This document shows positions 9,828 through 22,972 of a stretch of 64,000 nucleotides of DNA, one piece after another. Each line of letters begins with the position of its first letter. The stretch's first letter is position 1. The translations under genes and the position numbers were made by a program. The DNA is from Mycoplasma sp. 'Moose RK' (lineage in GTDB: Bacteria; Bacillota_I; Bacilli_A; Mycoplasmatales; Metamycoplasmataceae). The DNA lies in assembly GCF_015708155.1 (NCBI RefSeq), contig NZ_JADDYD010000001.1, positions 246,001 to 310,000 of the forward strand, in the 5' to 3' direction. The notes under the pieces are model-generated. The model did no database searches, was not told where the DNA came from, and saw nothing but the letters and a program-made list of their open reading frames with translations.

Positions 9828-12800
9828 TATCCTTTTTACTTACTTAGGCGCTGCGGGAGTTCTTGCTACTTCTTCAGCAATTATCGTTGGCGGAATCAAA
9901 CTTTATGCAAATAGTAATGAACTTGGCGTTTACAATATTGAAGTTCGCCCTGAAAATCATACACAAATTAGCAATAATGAGATTAGTTTTGCTGATTTTC
10001 GAAATGCACAAGGTGAAAAAATTGCTTCATTTGATCTTAGTCAAACTGACAAGCCGATTGTACTTGATTCAAGTATTAAATCAGAAAAACGGCGTTTTTC
10101 AGTAGCAGAATTTGAAGACTGATTTGCTGATAATTATGATCGCCAAACCCCAATTTTTGATTTAAAAATTGGGGTAATGAAATTTGTTAATGAGTATTGA
10201 GATGCTTTGTCACCGCAAGAATTTATTAAATATGCTCGTTGGTTTAACAAAAATGTGGCTTGGGGCCCTGAAGCAATTACTTTGGAACACTTTGCACTTA
10301 AAAAAGGAGTAACAAAATCAGGAAATAATTTACTTTTGGGCCAACATCATATTGAACGGAAAGAGGAAACAAAAATTGAATTTTTTCCTGATTCTTTTTT
10401 TGGGTCCTTCCCAATTTACACTGAACTTTCAGGGGTTGGAAATGGTGCTGACAATCTTACTTATAAAATTTTTCAAGAGCCAATTTCTAAAGAATCACTT
10501 GACAAATATTTTTCTACTATTCCTATTCAACAAGTGCTTGCAAACTACGATAAATCAAAGGTAATTGGGGGAATTCCAGCCGTTGATTTGATTAAAAATG
10601 AACAAATTTACATCTATGATTTAGTAAAAATTTTAAAGGATTCAGTTGCACAGATTCCAGAACTTACAGCTCAAGTTAAAAATTTTAGAGATGGTGAATT
10701 TTTCTTTGTTTTTGCAGATCCTGCACAAAGCTTAGAAAAAGTAAAACAAAAATTCGAATTAGCAACTTTAATGTTTGCGCACGAAAAAAATATTCAATTA
10801 CCAGCAAATTTTAGTTTTAAATTTAATGAAAATTTTAAAAAAACTCATAAAATTCTTGCTGTTAAAAACTTAGTTAGTCCACAATTAAATAATGACAAAA
10901 ATATTCCTCAAGGTGTTTTGTCACTTCAACTTGAAAATTGACCAGATTCTGCTGAAAATAAGCAAAGCGATCTAAGATTTTATTTAACACCGCAAATTCA
11001 ATCTGATACTACTACAATTTTGGCTGCTGAAATTGCAACTAAAATTCATGAAAAAGCAGCTAAAATAGCTCAAGAAGGATTTTTTGACCTTTACAATATC
11101 AATTTTTTAACTGGAAAAATAGTTGGAATTTACCAAAAAGATGCTGAAAATAGGCATTTTTTTTCAGTTGACCAATCTGATCCTTCGATTGAAGCGCAAA
11201 ATGAATTTTTATCAGAATTTAACCCAAAATTATGGTCAACTTTTAAAATTGTTAAGGCAACAAAATTATCAAATTCAAAGTTAGAAATTCAACTTGAAAA
11301 TTCTCAAAAACAAACAAAAAAAATTGTTTTTGATCTTGATCAAAAATCAACAAATTTTAAAAAAAACCTCAATGAATTCAATACTTTTAAGCTTGCAGTT
11401 AATTGAAAAAATCGCGCGATTCCAAAAGTAATTCAAGAAATTGAAACTCTTAAAGACGGTAAAAAAGTAACACTTTATCAACTTTATGGTGAAGTTTTTG
11501 ATGGCCTTATTGACACAGTTTTAACTCATAAAAAAACAAATGGTGAAAATCTTTTTGGAACTTATGTTGATTTTGAAATTGATAGTGAGACTGGTCAAAA
11601 AAAATATCTAACAAAACGTGGAAATTACATTGGTTTTAGCCATTCATCAAGGATTCCCTACATTGCTTTGCTTAAAGCTTCGACTCATTTTTTCAAAACA
11701 ACAGGAATTAATTACCTTAAATATGTGGGGACCCATGAGTATGGCCACCATCAGACATTAAATTATGCACAAGATAATTCAGATCCTAATTCCAATGTTG
11801 TTTTAAACGCGCTTTCAACAAATTCATCAATCAGTTTGCAATCTTTTTATAATTTAGATGTTTTGCAATTATACTTTGATGCTCGTTCATCAGGATTAAC
11901 AATTCGGAAATCAGCACCGGGATTAAGTCCCCAAAATAATGGAGTTTATCCAAATTTTAGTTTTGATAGTGGTGGAAAATTTGAAAATGAATCTGAAATT
12001 TACGGTTCAAATGAAAATCAAGGGATTGATCGATTACTTTCACAGCCATCAAGACGATTTTTACAAACAATTGATGGTTTAAAAACCGCTGCTGAACTTC
12101 GTCGTCTTAAATTATATGATTTGTTTTTACTAAACTCAATTGATGCAGATTCTGCAACAATTAACCCAGCAATTTCTGATGCTGCGCAGTTTTTTCGTAA
12201 CAAATCCAGTAAAAGTCCTGTTTCTGGCTTCATTAATTCCAGTAAAATTCCTGAATTATTTGCAAATTCTTTAACAGATGGAATGGGAAATTTACTTAAA
12301 TTTGACCAAAATGGTCAAATTATTATTGCTGATTTTAAACCAAGTGCAGATAATAAAACTTTTAGTGATTTAAAAGTAAAAGTTTTCTATGCTAATGGTA
12401 ACCCAGTAATTGATGTTTCTACTTTTAAAAATCCAAATAGTTTGATTGAACTTACAGAAAAAATTAAGAAAATTCGCCAAGATTTTTCAGCAAATATTGT
12501 TCAAAAATTTCAGAACAATGGTTGAAATTCTACTGGTGTAAAATTTCAACGTTTTTCACCCTCAAATCAATATTTTACTAAAACTTTAGGTGCAATTTTA
12601 ACAAACAAGGTAGAAAATCAGGCATTTTTTGGTTCTATATTCAATTCAATTAATGATGAAATTACTGTGGGCATTGTCACTGATAGTTCAATTTTTGATT
12701 TAAGTATTTTTTTAAAAAGTGTTAGTGAAAGTAATATTCAAGGTATTTCAGAACTAAAATCATTCGCAAAAAATTTGCTTGACAAAGGAAAAAATAACTT

Positions 12801-15800
12801 TACTTTATCCCTAAGTAGTTTAAATTCACTTACTTCTATTTCAAAAGAAATTTTTGAGAGCGATAGCAATATTAATTCTTCAGCATTTGCTGAAAAATTG
12901 TCAAATTTTTTAAAAAATTCTCAAAAAAGCGGTATAAATTTGTTTGAAAAACTTAAAAATATTACAAATTTTGGAGATTCGTTGTTTATCAAAATTGCAA
13001 AAGTTATTGAGATTTTTAAAAAATCATATTCTCAAAGTTTTCGTGAGTGAATTCAAAAAAATAAAGGATCAGAAAATCAAGCTGAATCAGAAAAATTCAC
13101 AAATGCTCTAATTTTTTTCTTTGAGAATATATATGTGGAATGAATTCTAAAAAATCATAAGAAAATCTTTAGTTTCACTGATAAAAATGGTCAAAACGTC
13201 GACTCTGATTATATTTTTGCCACACTTTCTAATTTTTATGATCTTCCAACTCGATCCGAAGACATTCAAACCTTGACAAATGGCCCAATTTTTGCAAGTA
13301 GTTACTTCGGAAAATTGATTTCAGCGGGTGAAAATCAATATTATCAGAATCCAAAATATGATTTTTATGCAGGGATTAACACTTCGCAAAAACTTGAAAA
13401 TGTTCTTGATCAAACTGAATTTGATTCTAAAAAACCAATAACAAACCGTTGAATTTCACCTCTTGGAAATTTACTAAAATTTGATAAAGTGGTAGCAGAT
13501 TCAACAAAAAATACTTCGCAATTACAGCCATTTTTTGGCATTGCTCATGAATTTAGGTTTAAAAATAAATCTGATTCAACTGAATTTGATACTTCAAAAA
13601 TTTACTTAGATTCCTGAGATAAGACAGTTTTTAAATTTGATTATTCAGAAAATTATTTTGCCTTTCAAAATCAAAATCAGGAAACAGAATTTAATAATAT
13701 TGAAGATTTTATTGAATTTATTTCAATTGATCCGTTTGCAATGAAAATAGCAAAAACTGAAAAAGGTTATGTCAGAAATTGAGATCTTTCATATGTAAAT
13801 TCCAAATTTCACTTGTTAAAATATGCTTTCTCTAAATTGGGTGAAAAATTTGAAAAAAAATCATTAGAAACACCAAATTTTGAATGAAAAAAAGACCAAA
13901 AAAATGATCAAATTATTGCAAATCTTTTACCATACTTTAAAATTTCTGAAACCGAATTACATCAAAAAGTGCAAGAATTAGCCAACTTTCTTTTAGAAGC
14001 ATTTGAAAAATCAACACTAAATTTATTAATTAAAAATACTAAAATTAATCAAAAAAATATTGATCACCTTTTTGATTCAAAAATTGGATTTATGGGATTT
14101 AAGAATTTTTCACGTGCAAATAATCCAAATTTACCATCGACAAAATTTGGTCCCTTGACAAAATTTGACCGAATTAAAATTGCATGATTAGATTTTGGTT
14201 CTTTTAATGAAACAAATTCGCTTGTTTTTGACAATGAAAGTTTTATAAATGATGACCTAAATAATTCAGAAAAATCAGAAGTGTTTGGTTGAATCAAAGA
14301 CTTTTTAATTAGAAACAATATTAATTTTACTGATATTGACCTTTTTAAATTGCAATATTTGGTTGGTACAAAAACGACTGTAGATTACACAACACCAACA
14401 AGATCCGTGACAAGTCAATTTCAAAAAATGAACACAGATTTGGAACTTTCTTTACTTCGTTCGAAGAATATTTCTCGTTTTGAAACAAAACCTGATGACT
14501 TTTTTAGTAATTATGTTTATAATTTTCCTGAGTCCTTAACACGTGATTATGTTCAAATCCATTATTCACCAAGCACTGAAACTCTTGACAATATTGCTCC
14601 TGAATTTAAAAATATTACTGAATCCAATACTGGAAATGAGTATTTTGTAGACAGAATTTATACCCGAAAATGGATTAAAAATTTCATTCCAATTTATGAT
14701 TTTGCTCAGGGTTATTCACAGAATTTTATTTCTAGCTATAACAATTATTTTTTAACAAATTTTGTTACTTCAAAGGATAAAACAAACCTTGATTTTCTTT
14801 ATCAAAATTTGCTAGAAACCTACAAAAACTCCCAAAATAAAGGTCTTTATGGCAAATCTGCAAGTCTTAAAAATTTAGTTCAACAACAAATTACTAAAAT
14901 TCAGGCTGAGCCACAGCCTGATAAATTCATTGATCAAATGCTTAAAAAAATTGAGCAATCAGCGAAAATTCAGGAATTAATCGCTAACTTTAATCGTGAA
15001 AAAAATGATTTATTTAGTGAAATTTCAATCAATTTAAATAAAATTCTCAATAAATACAAGGGAGAATTAGGTAACTATCAACAATTTTATCAAACAAACA
15101 TTCAGCCAGTTGTTGGAAGATCGCAAAGCTGAAGAAATGGTTATATTAATAAAAATATTTCAACAAACAACGGTTTCTTTAAGGATCGTTTTCAACGAAA
15201 AGTGCTTGATTGGCAACTTTATGATGACAATTTAGAACCTGTTAAGGATCAAAATTTACGAATTACTGATCTAAAAGGTCAAAAAATTACCACTAGGCCA
15301 GAAGCTTTTTGGTATTATTTGCTAAAAACTCAAGGCGTTGGAGTTAAAACTGTCTCTGGAATTTGGCGTGATGCCGAGCATGATAAAGTCACTTTTTGAG
15401 GATTTGTTAAAAATGAAGATGCCAAAAAAGCTCATTTTTTAACCCTTGAAGATACACAAACACAACAAAAATATTTCATTAAAATTGCAACTGAAAACAC
15501 AAATAACATTTTTTACTTAAAAAAACAGGCTGATTTATCAACAAAGTGAACTTTAGCAGATGAAGGTTACAGTTCCTGAATTTCTTCTTGATCAATTATT
15601 GGTGAATTTAAAAATGCATTAGTGCGCCCAGGTTCATCAGGTTCAAAAAAGCTTAGAATTTACTTTTCTGATGAAAAAAAGCAAGAAATTAAGGGACTTT
15701 TAACACTTGGCAAAAACAAATTTCTTGCTGAAAACGGGAAAAATTATCAACTTGCACCAACATACATAACAAATGAAAATGGCGAAAATTTTCTTGTAGT

Positions 15801-15819
15801 TCGCCCACAATTTAAATAG
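9814..15819 (+). CDS. PDxFFG-family surface protein with zinc-protease motif
   Basis: The ATG at 9814 is preceded by AGGAGA and lies inside the end of oppF. The 2001-residue product has an N-terminal membrane anchor or signal (residues 7-28). A PDSFFG motif near 192 gives the mycoplasma family its name. HEYGHH at 641-646 fits the HExxH zinc-metalloprotease signature and sits in a predicted helix with a conserved TLNYAQ after it. The rest is large, repeat-free and rich in Asn, Lys and Phe, with TGA Trp codons throughout. Encoded between oppF and the OppA-type lipoprotein, it is likely an outer-face protein that cleaves or captures substrates for the transporter. Catalysis is inferred from the motif only. 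Confidence 0.8.
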
Positions 15820-15828
15820 GTAGAAAAT

Positions 15829-18507
15829 ATGAAAAAATTAAAAAAAACCTTGATTTTAAATAGTTTTTTGTTACTTTCAGTTCCATTATTTGCTTCTTGT
15901 ACAACAGCTCTTGAAAAAAATCGTGCTGAATTTGATTTTGGAATCGCCACTCCAGCAATTAACACCTTAAATTATGTAAAAAATAATTCTTCACATAAAA
16001 TTTTGAATTCAATTGTTGAATCTTTTGTGAAACCGGGTCCATCTGCATCAAAATCTTATGGTGCTAAACTGAATTTACCGCCAATTTCATTTCAAATTTA
16101 TGAAACAAGTTTAGGTTCAGCAAGTGGCACAAAAATCATGAAGAACCCCAAATTAATCAGTGATGCCGGTAGTTCTTACCCAATTAGTGACTTTGGAATG
16201 ACAGTTGGTTCAGTTATTCCAACCGCTGGACAAGCAAAATCCTTTATTGGAATCCAAAATGAGGCACAATCATTTGTTTCAACAACGATTTTTTTAAACA
16301 ACGGGGCATCAAAATGATCAAATAATCAACCAGTTGTTGCACAAAATTTTATTGATTATATTTTATATATTTTAAATATCAATGTTGCCTCACCTAATTT
16401 AGTTAAGGTTTTATCACTGAACATTAAAAATGCGCAACAACTTGTTTCACTTCAGCAAGATTATGTTTCTAAATTTGGAAAACCCTATTTAAATCCCTTT
16501 GGACAAAGAAATTACAAAAAAGATCCAAAAACTAGTGAGTTTTCACTTGATTTTTCCCAAAAAATCTTTCAATCTCAAAGTGAAAATGACGAAAAATTCG
16601 TGCAACAATTCAAGAGCTTAATGGCTGATTTTGGCATGTACACTGGCCAGGTTTTTGAACAAATGACAAATAAACAAGTTGTTGAACTTGTTAAGGAAAA
16701 TTTCTCTTTAAATCCTGATTTCAGTGCTAATTCAACCAAAATTAACGTTGCTACAAAAGATGGCAAAAAAGTAATTGAATTAACAAAAAATCCTTTTTTA
16801 GATCCAGCGCAAATTTTTGATGGGCCCAATCTAGAACCAAGATTTGATTTTTTGCCTGGCGATGAATTTGGTCTCCGAATTCAATTTGAGGATACAGGCG
16901 CAAAAAAATTTATTAATCTTTTTCGTCAAATTATTGTTCCTGATACAATTGTGCCAATAAATCGTGAATTTGTGGAAACAAAAGCCGGCGGAATTGCTAA
17001 TTTTGGCACTGATCTATCAAGGTTTGTTACCAATGGGCCCTTTGAAATTTCTGAATTAAACCTTGGTTCACAAGGTTCAATGGTTTTGTCCAAGAAACAA
17101 AGTTATTACTCTGCTGACAAAACTGTACCAAAAAAAATTAAGATTTTTTTCGCTGAACAACCAGAATTATTATCATCCTTATTTTTGGATGGTTACATTG
17201 CCGAAACGAAAATTCCTTCGACTTTTCAGGCTAAATTTTGAGCAAGTCAAAAAACAAGGCAGTATATGAAAAAGCAAACTGGATTTGGCACAATTGGAAT
17301 TCAAATTAATCTTGATAATGTTAAAAAATCTTCTTCATTTCTTCAGGATCCTGACCTCCGCAGAGCTTTATTTTATGCAATTGATCGTGCAGATTTGCTA
17401 AAATTATATGGACTTGACCATTCTTTTACACAAACTACTTGGTCAAATTTTGATAATATTATGACTTCAAGAGGTTATCCACTTGAGACTTTTTTTACCA
17501 ACCAATTTTATCAATCAGAAGTTCCAGATGGAAAAGGAAAGCAATTAACTTTTCCAATTTTGGCTCAGGATTTTGCCGATCATCTTGCAAAAAGTGTTTG
17601 ATTTGAGTCAACATCACGAGTCGACAATTCTTACAATGTTCAAGCTGCTAAATTTTTCTTGGATCGTTTTCGCAAAAAACATCCTAAATTAACAAAAGTT
17701 GTATTAAATTTTATTTATAAAGATGATAATGCAGAAAAATTTGCAACTGGTTTGCACGATATTTTGAGTCGAAATTCCGATAATTTTATTAATATTGACC
17801 CTGTTAGATTGCCAGATGGAATTTATCAGCAGCGAATCTCCAACGGTGATTTTGATTTGACAGTAAAAAATTTTGACTTCTTTAACATTGGAAGCTCCCA
17901 ACCACATTCATATATCAGAGCCTTTTTTAGCCCTGATGAAATCTCACCAATTGATAATAAATTTTCGGGGCTTGAATCAAATCCAGCAGCTTCACTTACA
18001 TATTGAAAAATGTGAAATTCTTTAAGCGAGAGTCAGCGTGAAAGTTTAGTTGAGCGTCTGCAAATTTCGCCGATTTTCCGGGCAAAATTTGAAGATTTAA
18101 TTACAAGAAAAGTAAAAAAAGATGCTAATGGTCAGCCAATTTACAAAAAAGTTTTTCTTGATAAAGAACAGAAAAATCTCGCCTATGATTTTAATGGCAA
18201 ACCAATTTTAGTTCCCGATTTTGCTGAAACTTTAGATCAGTATAATTCGCGAATTGACGCATTTTTCAATGGTTTTTTTACTGACCAAGAAAAAAAAGAT
18301 GGTTGAACACAAAATAAGGTTTTTGAATTTGTGATTGTTTTTGAAAAAATAATTCGCGAATTTGTGCCAATTATCCCCGTTATGGAAGTTGACACTTTTT
18401 GAACAATAAACCGGATTCGCGCTGGTGAAAGCAATTCATTCCAATTTGCATTTGATGTTGAAAACATTAAAGTTAATTTTGTTACTCCAGAAGATGGAAA
18501 AGAATAA
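15829..18507 (+). CDS. oppA: OppA-type substrate-binding lipoprotein
   Basis: The 892-residue product starts 9 bases after the PDxFFG stop. A signal peptide ends in a lipobox (LFASC, Cys near 24), so it is lipid-anchored on the outer face. A central segment (DLRRALFYAIDRADLLKLYG, near 509) matches the conserved RxAxxxAIDR motif of the bacterial extracellular solute-binding family 5 (OppA/DppA). It is longer than typical OppA (about 550 residues), as is common in mycoplasmas. It should deliver peptides to OppBCDF encoded just upstream and completes the operon. The ligand cannot be read from the sequence. Confidence 0.85.
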
Positions 18508-18564
18508 AATTTTAAATTTTTTAACAAAAAATTCCTAATTAATTATATAAATTTAAAAAAGCTT

Positions 18565-19110
18565 GATTTTTTGTGTAAATTAGTATATTAATTTCAGACA
18601 CATTAAGAAAGGGTGTGTCAAAATGAAACAATATAAATTCACAGTTGAACAGAAAATTAAATACATCAAAATCGCTGAATCTCAAGGAATAAAACTACAA
18701 TTTTGCATGTTTATGGAAATAATTTAATACGAAATTGACAACAAAAGCTTTTCAATAACGGTATGAAAAGTCTAATAAGCGCTTGGGTAAAAATAAATTT
18801 CCTCGCAGACCAAGAAAGAAATACACAATTAACGATCCTTCTAAAAATAATCGTGGAATTTATCAAGAAATAATGGAAAATGTTCCTTAAAAAAAGCGCG
18901 GAATTAATATTGCAATATTTTTGATGAACTTAAAAGACGAAAATAAGAAATCAAAAAAAGATAAGCAAAAAATAAAAAATTCTACTAGAATTTGTTTGTT
19001 TTTTAAAGGAGAAGGAGATCCAACAATCAATGTTGCCAAAAGGCAATTCGCTTGTAAACCAGCCAACTGAATTTTTTAAAAATGAACATGTTAGAAAAAA
19101 AATGAAAATA
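18565..19110 (+). pseudogene. Decayed IS3-like insertion sequence
   Basis: From ATG 18623, after AAGAAAGGGTG, a short frame encodes a helix-turn-helix start (MKQYKFTVEQKIKYIKIAES) and stops after about 35 codons. Further homologous pieces appear in other frames: a KRLGKNKFPRRPRKKY stretch near 18780-18830, NNRGIYQEIMENVP near 18850-18888, and a lysine-rich piece to about 19090. Multiple stops show it is dead. A basic HTH start followed by RRPRKKYT suggests an IS3-family orfA, though the family call is tentative. A related piece occurs near 53.1-53.3 kb. Confidence 0.5.
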
Positions 19111-19119
19111 GAGTCCGTC

Positions 19120-20805
19120 TTAAAACCATTGAAAAAAACTAATTTTCTGAATTTTCTCTACTGATTTATAAAATTTTTTGAAGTAGTTTTTCTCTAAAAA
19201 TGCCAATGCTATTTCAATAATCATAATAAAACTTCATGCAATTCAGGAATAACTAAAAAAACCAATCTTGCTTCCAGTTATTCCGCTTTGCGATAAAACT
19301 GATATTTTTTGCCCGAGCAAAGAACCACCTAAAATTCCAAAAAGAAGCAAATTATGTACTGAATTTGAAATTTCAATGTTCAAATATTTCCAATATTCAC
19401 TAGAAATTAGTGGTAAAATGTGATAAAAAATTATTTTTCATTTTTGTCAATTTTGCAATTTTAATGATTTACACTTCTGAAAATCAAGCGAATTTATCGT
19501 TTCATTCAGCTTTTTGGCCATCAAAATCGCTCCATTAAAACCAATTAACACCGCAACTAGCAAAATTGGTTGTAAACTAAAACTAACAAAAAGATAAAAA
19601 AATATTATTGTTGGAATTACACGGAAAAAATTTAATAAAAATTTAAAACTGAACGATTTAAGAAAATTATTTAATTTTTCATTTGCAAGAATTGCAAAAA
19701 ATAAAGAAAAAACCATAATGATTCCAGCCGCAACCACAACTTGTGCGCTAAGACTCAAAATCATATAAGCTGGATTGTCAAGTTTTCCTAGCGCAAAAAT
19801 TTTGCTATCAAAAAGGAAAAGCGAATTAAAAAAAGTCTTCAATTCAGCAAAATTTATTGTCCAATTTTTAATCTCAAAAATACTGAAAATCAGCAAAATT
19901 AGGACTAAAAAAATGAAAAAAAACTTAATAATCCGGTCATAATTCAATCTTAAAAACAGGAAAAATTTGTTTTTTTGCGCCACTTTTAGAGATTTTTTAC
20001 AAAAAATAAATTTATTAAAAAATAAGAGCAAAAATTCAATAAGCATTGATAAAAAAAGCAAAACCAATAAAGGAATTCCAATAATTTTTCAACCCAAAAC
20101 CGGATTTTGTAATCCATCATTAATTAAAAGGCCGATTCCAAGAACCCCTGTTGCAGAAATAATTGTTGTTCAGCGAATGTTAGATTCAAAACTAAATAAA
20201 AAAAGTGCAAAAAATTTATTTACAATTAATGGAAAAAGTTCACTTTTAAATGCAAAAAAGCGATTTTTTCCTATCATAATCGCTTTTTGATATCCAGATA
20301 TGTCAAGTGTATTTAAAAAAGAGTGAAAATATCGGTGAAGTCAGATTCATGAGAACCAAAACAAAATTAAACTTGCAGCCAATTTTGATGGAAAAATAAG
20401 CTGAAAGGGAGAAATTATGAAGGGAATTGGGAAGGATTTTAAAATTATTATAACTCACCAGAAAAAAATTTTAATAAATTTATTTTTCATCAATTTTGAA
20501 CTTGAAAGTGCAGTAAAAAAAGCAAAAACTGAGCCAAAAAATGTTCCAATTATTGTGTATTTAATTGTTGTTCACAAAAGTTTAATGCTTAATTCTAGAA
20601 TCGAATTACTATAATTTGGGTGAAAATTGGAAAAATTAAATAAATTAAGCAAATTTTTTTTAAAAATTTCTCAACCTTTAAAATTAATTGGTGAATAAAT
20701 ATAATAAAAGGAAATAACAAAAAGCAGAAAAAATACGAGAAAAATAATAATTTTTCACTTTTTTATACTTGCTCTTTTTTGAAACCAAACCAAATTATTC
20801 TGCAT
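19120..20805 (-). CDS. p69: P69 ABC transporter permease
   Basis: The start (ATG 20805) overlaps the p29 stop by 11 bases. The frame, with several TGA Trp codons, stops at TAA 19120-19122, giving 561 residues. At least ten hydrophobic segments fall into two halves, each with a cytoplasmic permease loop, suggesting two fused inner-membrane domains of the phosphonate/methionine type. It is the membrane part of the P37-P29-P69 system of M. hyorhinis and relatives. The last ~40 codons run up to the insertion-sequence remnant, so the native C-terminus may have been changed by that insertion. Confidence 0.8.
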
Positions 20806-21565
20806 TGCTCTCGCCAGAAATTAATTTGATTTTTTCCTGTTCAATTTTAGTGAAAGACTCATAAAAATCTCCTTTACCTTCGTTTATAATTAAAATTTTC
20901 CCTTTGTATTTTTTAATTAAATCAAGATTGTGTGTGACAATTAGACAAATTGAGTTATTTTTTTTTGCAAAATTAATGATCAAATCAATAATTTTTTTTG
21001 AATTTTTTGGATCAAGCGCTGATGTTGGTTCATCTGCCAAAATAATTTTTGGTTTTTGCAACATTAATTTTGCAATTTCAACCCTTTGCTGTTGTCCACC
21101 TGAAAGATCTTGAAAAGCAAAAAAAGCATGATTTTCCAGACCTAAATTAGCTAAAATATCAAAAATTTCCTCTTTTTGTTCATTTGTTGGAATTGTAAAA
21201 AAATTGTAAAAAAAGTTTTTATAGTTTGGCAAATTTTTTGCTAAATTTGTATAAACTGTTTGAAAATTTATTGAAGTTGGATCCTGCGATAGATAACTAA
21301 TCAATTTTGCAAAGTTTTTTTTTGCTTTTTTGTTTTGTTCAAGCAAATTTTTTTGATTTCAAATCAATTTTCCGGAAACAAAAATTTCCTGAAAAATTGC
21401 AAGAAAAAACGATGTTTTTCCTTGTCCGCTTGGGCCTAAAATGAACAAAACATCCTCCTCACAGATTTCAAAACTAATTTTTTCAACAAGATTTTGACTT
21501 TTTCTATGAAGACGAAAGGAAAAATTTTCAAAAATCAAGCACTCTTTTTGGCTACTTTTGTTCAT
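20795..21565 (-). CDS. p29: P29 ABC transporter ATPase
   Basis: The 256-residue product begins at ATG 21565 inside the end of p37. No good Shine-Dalgarno is visible, so translational coupling is likely. Walker A GPSGQGKT lies at 44-51, the Q-loop SYLSQDP near 90, the signature LSGGQQQR near 155, Walker B IILADEP near 175 and the H-loop VTHN near 210. This layout matches the ATPase of P37-type and phosphonate-type importers. It energises P69. Confidence 0.88.
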
Positions 21566-22790
21566 GAATTCTACGGAATTCAGGGTCTTTTTGGTCAACA
21601 TGACGGTATCCGTTGTAACCAACGTTGGGTCCGTAGGTGTCCTTTCCGTTTTTGGCAAGATTGATAAAAGCCTCAACTAACATGTCGGCTTGAACCCTGT
21701 TAAAACCTGGCCGAAACGAGCCTATATCATACGAAGAAGGATTAGTGAGAATGAAAACTTCGATTTTTCCGTCTTTTTCAGTTGGGTAAAACTGTTTTTT
21801 ATTGCCCGTATTTTTTGTTCAAGCAAAGGATGCTTCATCATCAAAGCTAATGCTGAAATTTTTGTCTTGTCCAATCGAAACCCCGTCCACTTTTTGAATA
21901 AATTTGTCCGGATTTTCCAATAGATCTTCACTTAAACTTGCAAAGAAAAAATTTTTGCCAAAGTGCTTTTTGATCAAATCAGCTTGCATTTTTCATCTGC
22001 CAGCAGAAGTCTGTTTTCCGTGAATTATCCCGTAATTACGGAATTTTTCTCAATTTTTTTGCTCTCAAGCATCACGGATTTTTGCCAATTTTTCCTGGTT
22101 GCCTGCAATTAAAATCATTCCGCGATAGTAGGAAATTAATTTTTTTGGCACTGATTCATCGTAAAAAAAACGATAGGCAATTCCATCCCATTTTTGCGCC
22201 CCACTTGCAAGATTAGACCAATTATTGTAAGAAATTTCGTTGAAAAGTAGGTCTAATTTTTTTGCACTTTGCCGAAGTGGATCATCATCAAGCCCATTTT
22301 GATAAAATTTTGGCTCATTTGAACTATTTTTGAAGGATCAAGTCAAGGTTTGTAAACCATTATAAAGTTTTTTTTCAGGATCATCTTCAATTGTTGTCGT
22401 CGCGTCAGCAATTGAAAAATCAAGTGCATTTTCGGAATTATCAGACGAAAGTAACTGAATTATCTTCGTCTTAGAGTCATCATTTCCAATAAAACTAAAA
22501 CTAACAGGGGGCAAATTTTTTGTTTCAGGATTTTTTTGTTGTAAATTATTAAATTCTAGTGTCAAATTTTCAAGAAATTTGCTAATCCGATTAGGATCTT
22601 TTTCCTTTAAATCAAACCAACTTTGCCCTAATCCAAGATTTATTTTTGTGTCTCAGTTCAAGCTTATTGGCTGATCTTGCCTAGATTCTGGACTTATTTT
22701 GTCACCACAAGAGCCCAAAAAAACAAAACTGGCACAAAAAAATAGTGGAAAAAGTAGTATTTTTTTTTCAAATTTTTTAATTCACAACAT
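21552..22790 (-). CDS. p37: P37 thiamine pyrophosphate-binding lipoprotein
   Basis: The 412-residue product starts at ATG 22790 behind CAGGGTG and ends at TAG 21552-21554. A signal peptide ends in the lipobox LGSC (Cys 28). The C-terminal stretch (YGPNVGYNGYRHV) and overall length match P37/Cypl of M. hyorhinis, whose structure contains bound thiamine pyrophosphate. A TPP riboswitch directly upstream supports a thiamine-related ligand. It should hand its ligand to the P69/P29 importer encoded downstream in the same operon. Confidence 0.88.
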
Positions 22791-22796
22791 ATTCAC

Positions 22797-22828
22797 CCTG
22801 TTTTTTAAAATAAATTTTAGCAAACAGG
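22797..22828 (-). promoter_or_regulatory. Stem masking the p37 Shine-Dalgarno
   Basis: In the transcript, CCTGTTT (complement of 22822-22828) can pair with AAACAGG (complement of 22797-22803), which contains the start of the p37 ribosome binding site. It lies between the riboswitch aptamer and the ATG and is a plausible translational off-switch platform. Confidence 0.45.
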
Positions 22829-22844
22829 ATTTTGTAACAAAAAA

Positions 22845-22925
22845 ATGGCCAACTCGTTACGCTAGAATTACCTAGTTCAACTTTTAAGAGTTTCTCTCAG
22901 CCCAAAATGAGCACCTCTGTTTACC
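22845..22925 (-). promoter_or_regulatory. TPP riboswitch (THI element)
   Basis: On the minus strand the leader contains GGTGCTC, then GGGCTGAGAG, then GTTGAACTAGGTAATTC, then TAGCGTAACGAG. These are the conserved landmarks of the TPP aptamer in order: GGGGTGC, GCTGAGA, TTGAAC, TAAT and CAGCGTA. The CTAG/CTAG helix replaces the usual CTGG/CCAG. It sits 55 bases before the p37 start and should reduce expression of the P37-P29-P69 importer when TPP is plentiful. Confidence 0.82.
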
Positions 22926-22933
22926 GTGTTTTA

Positions 22934-22939
22934 ATTATA
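22934..22939 (-). promoter_or_regulatory. -10 box of the p37 operon
   Basis: TATAAT on the minus strand is preceded by TGT, forming an extended -10 element. It is placed so that transcription starts just before the riboswitch. No clear -35 box is seen at 16-18 bases. Confidence 0.55.
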
Positions 22940-22972
22940 ACACAAAAATCAACATTATTTTTAAGTTTTTAG

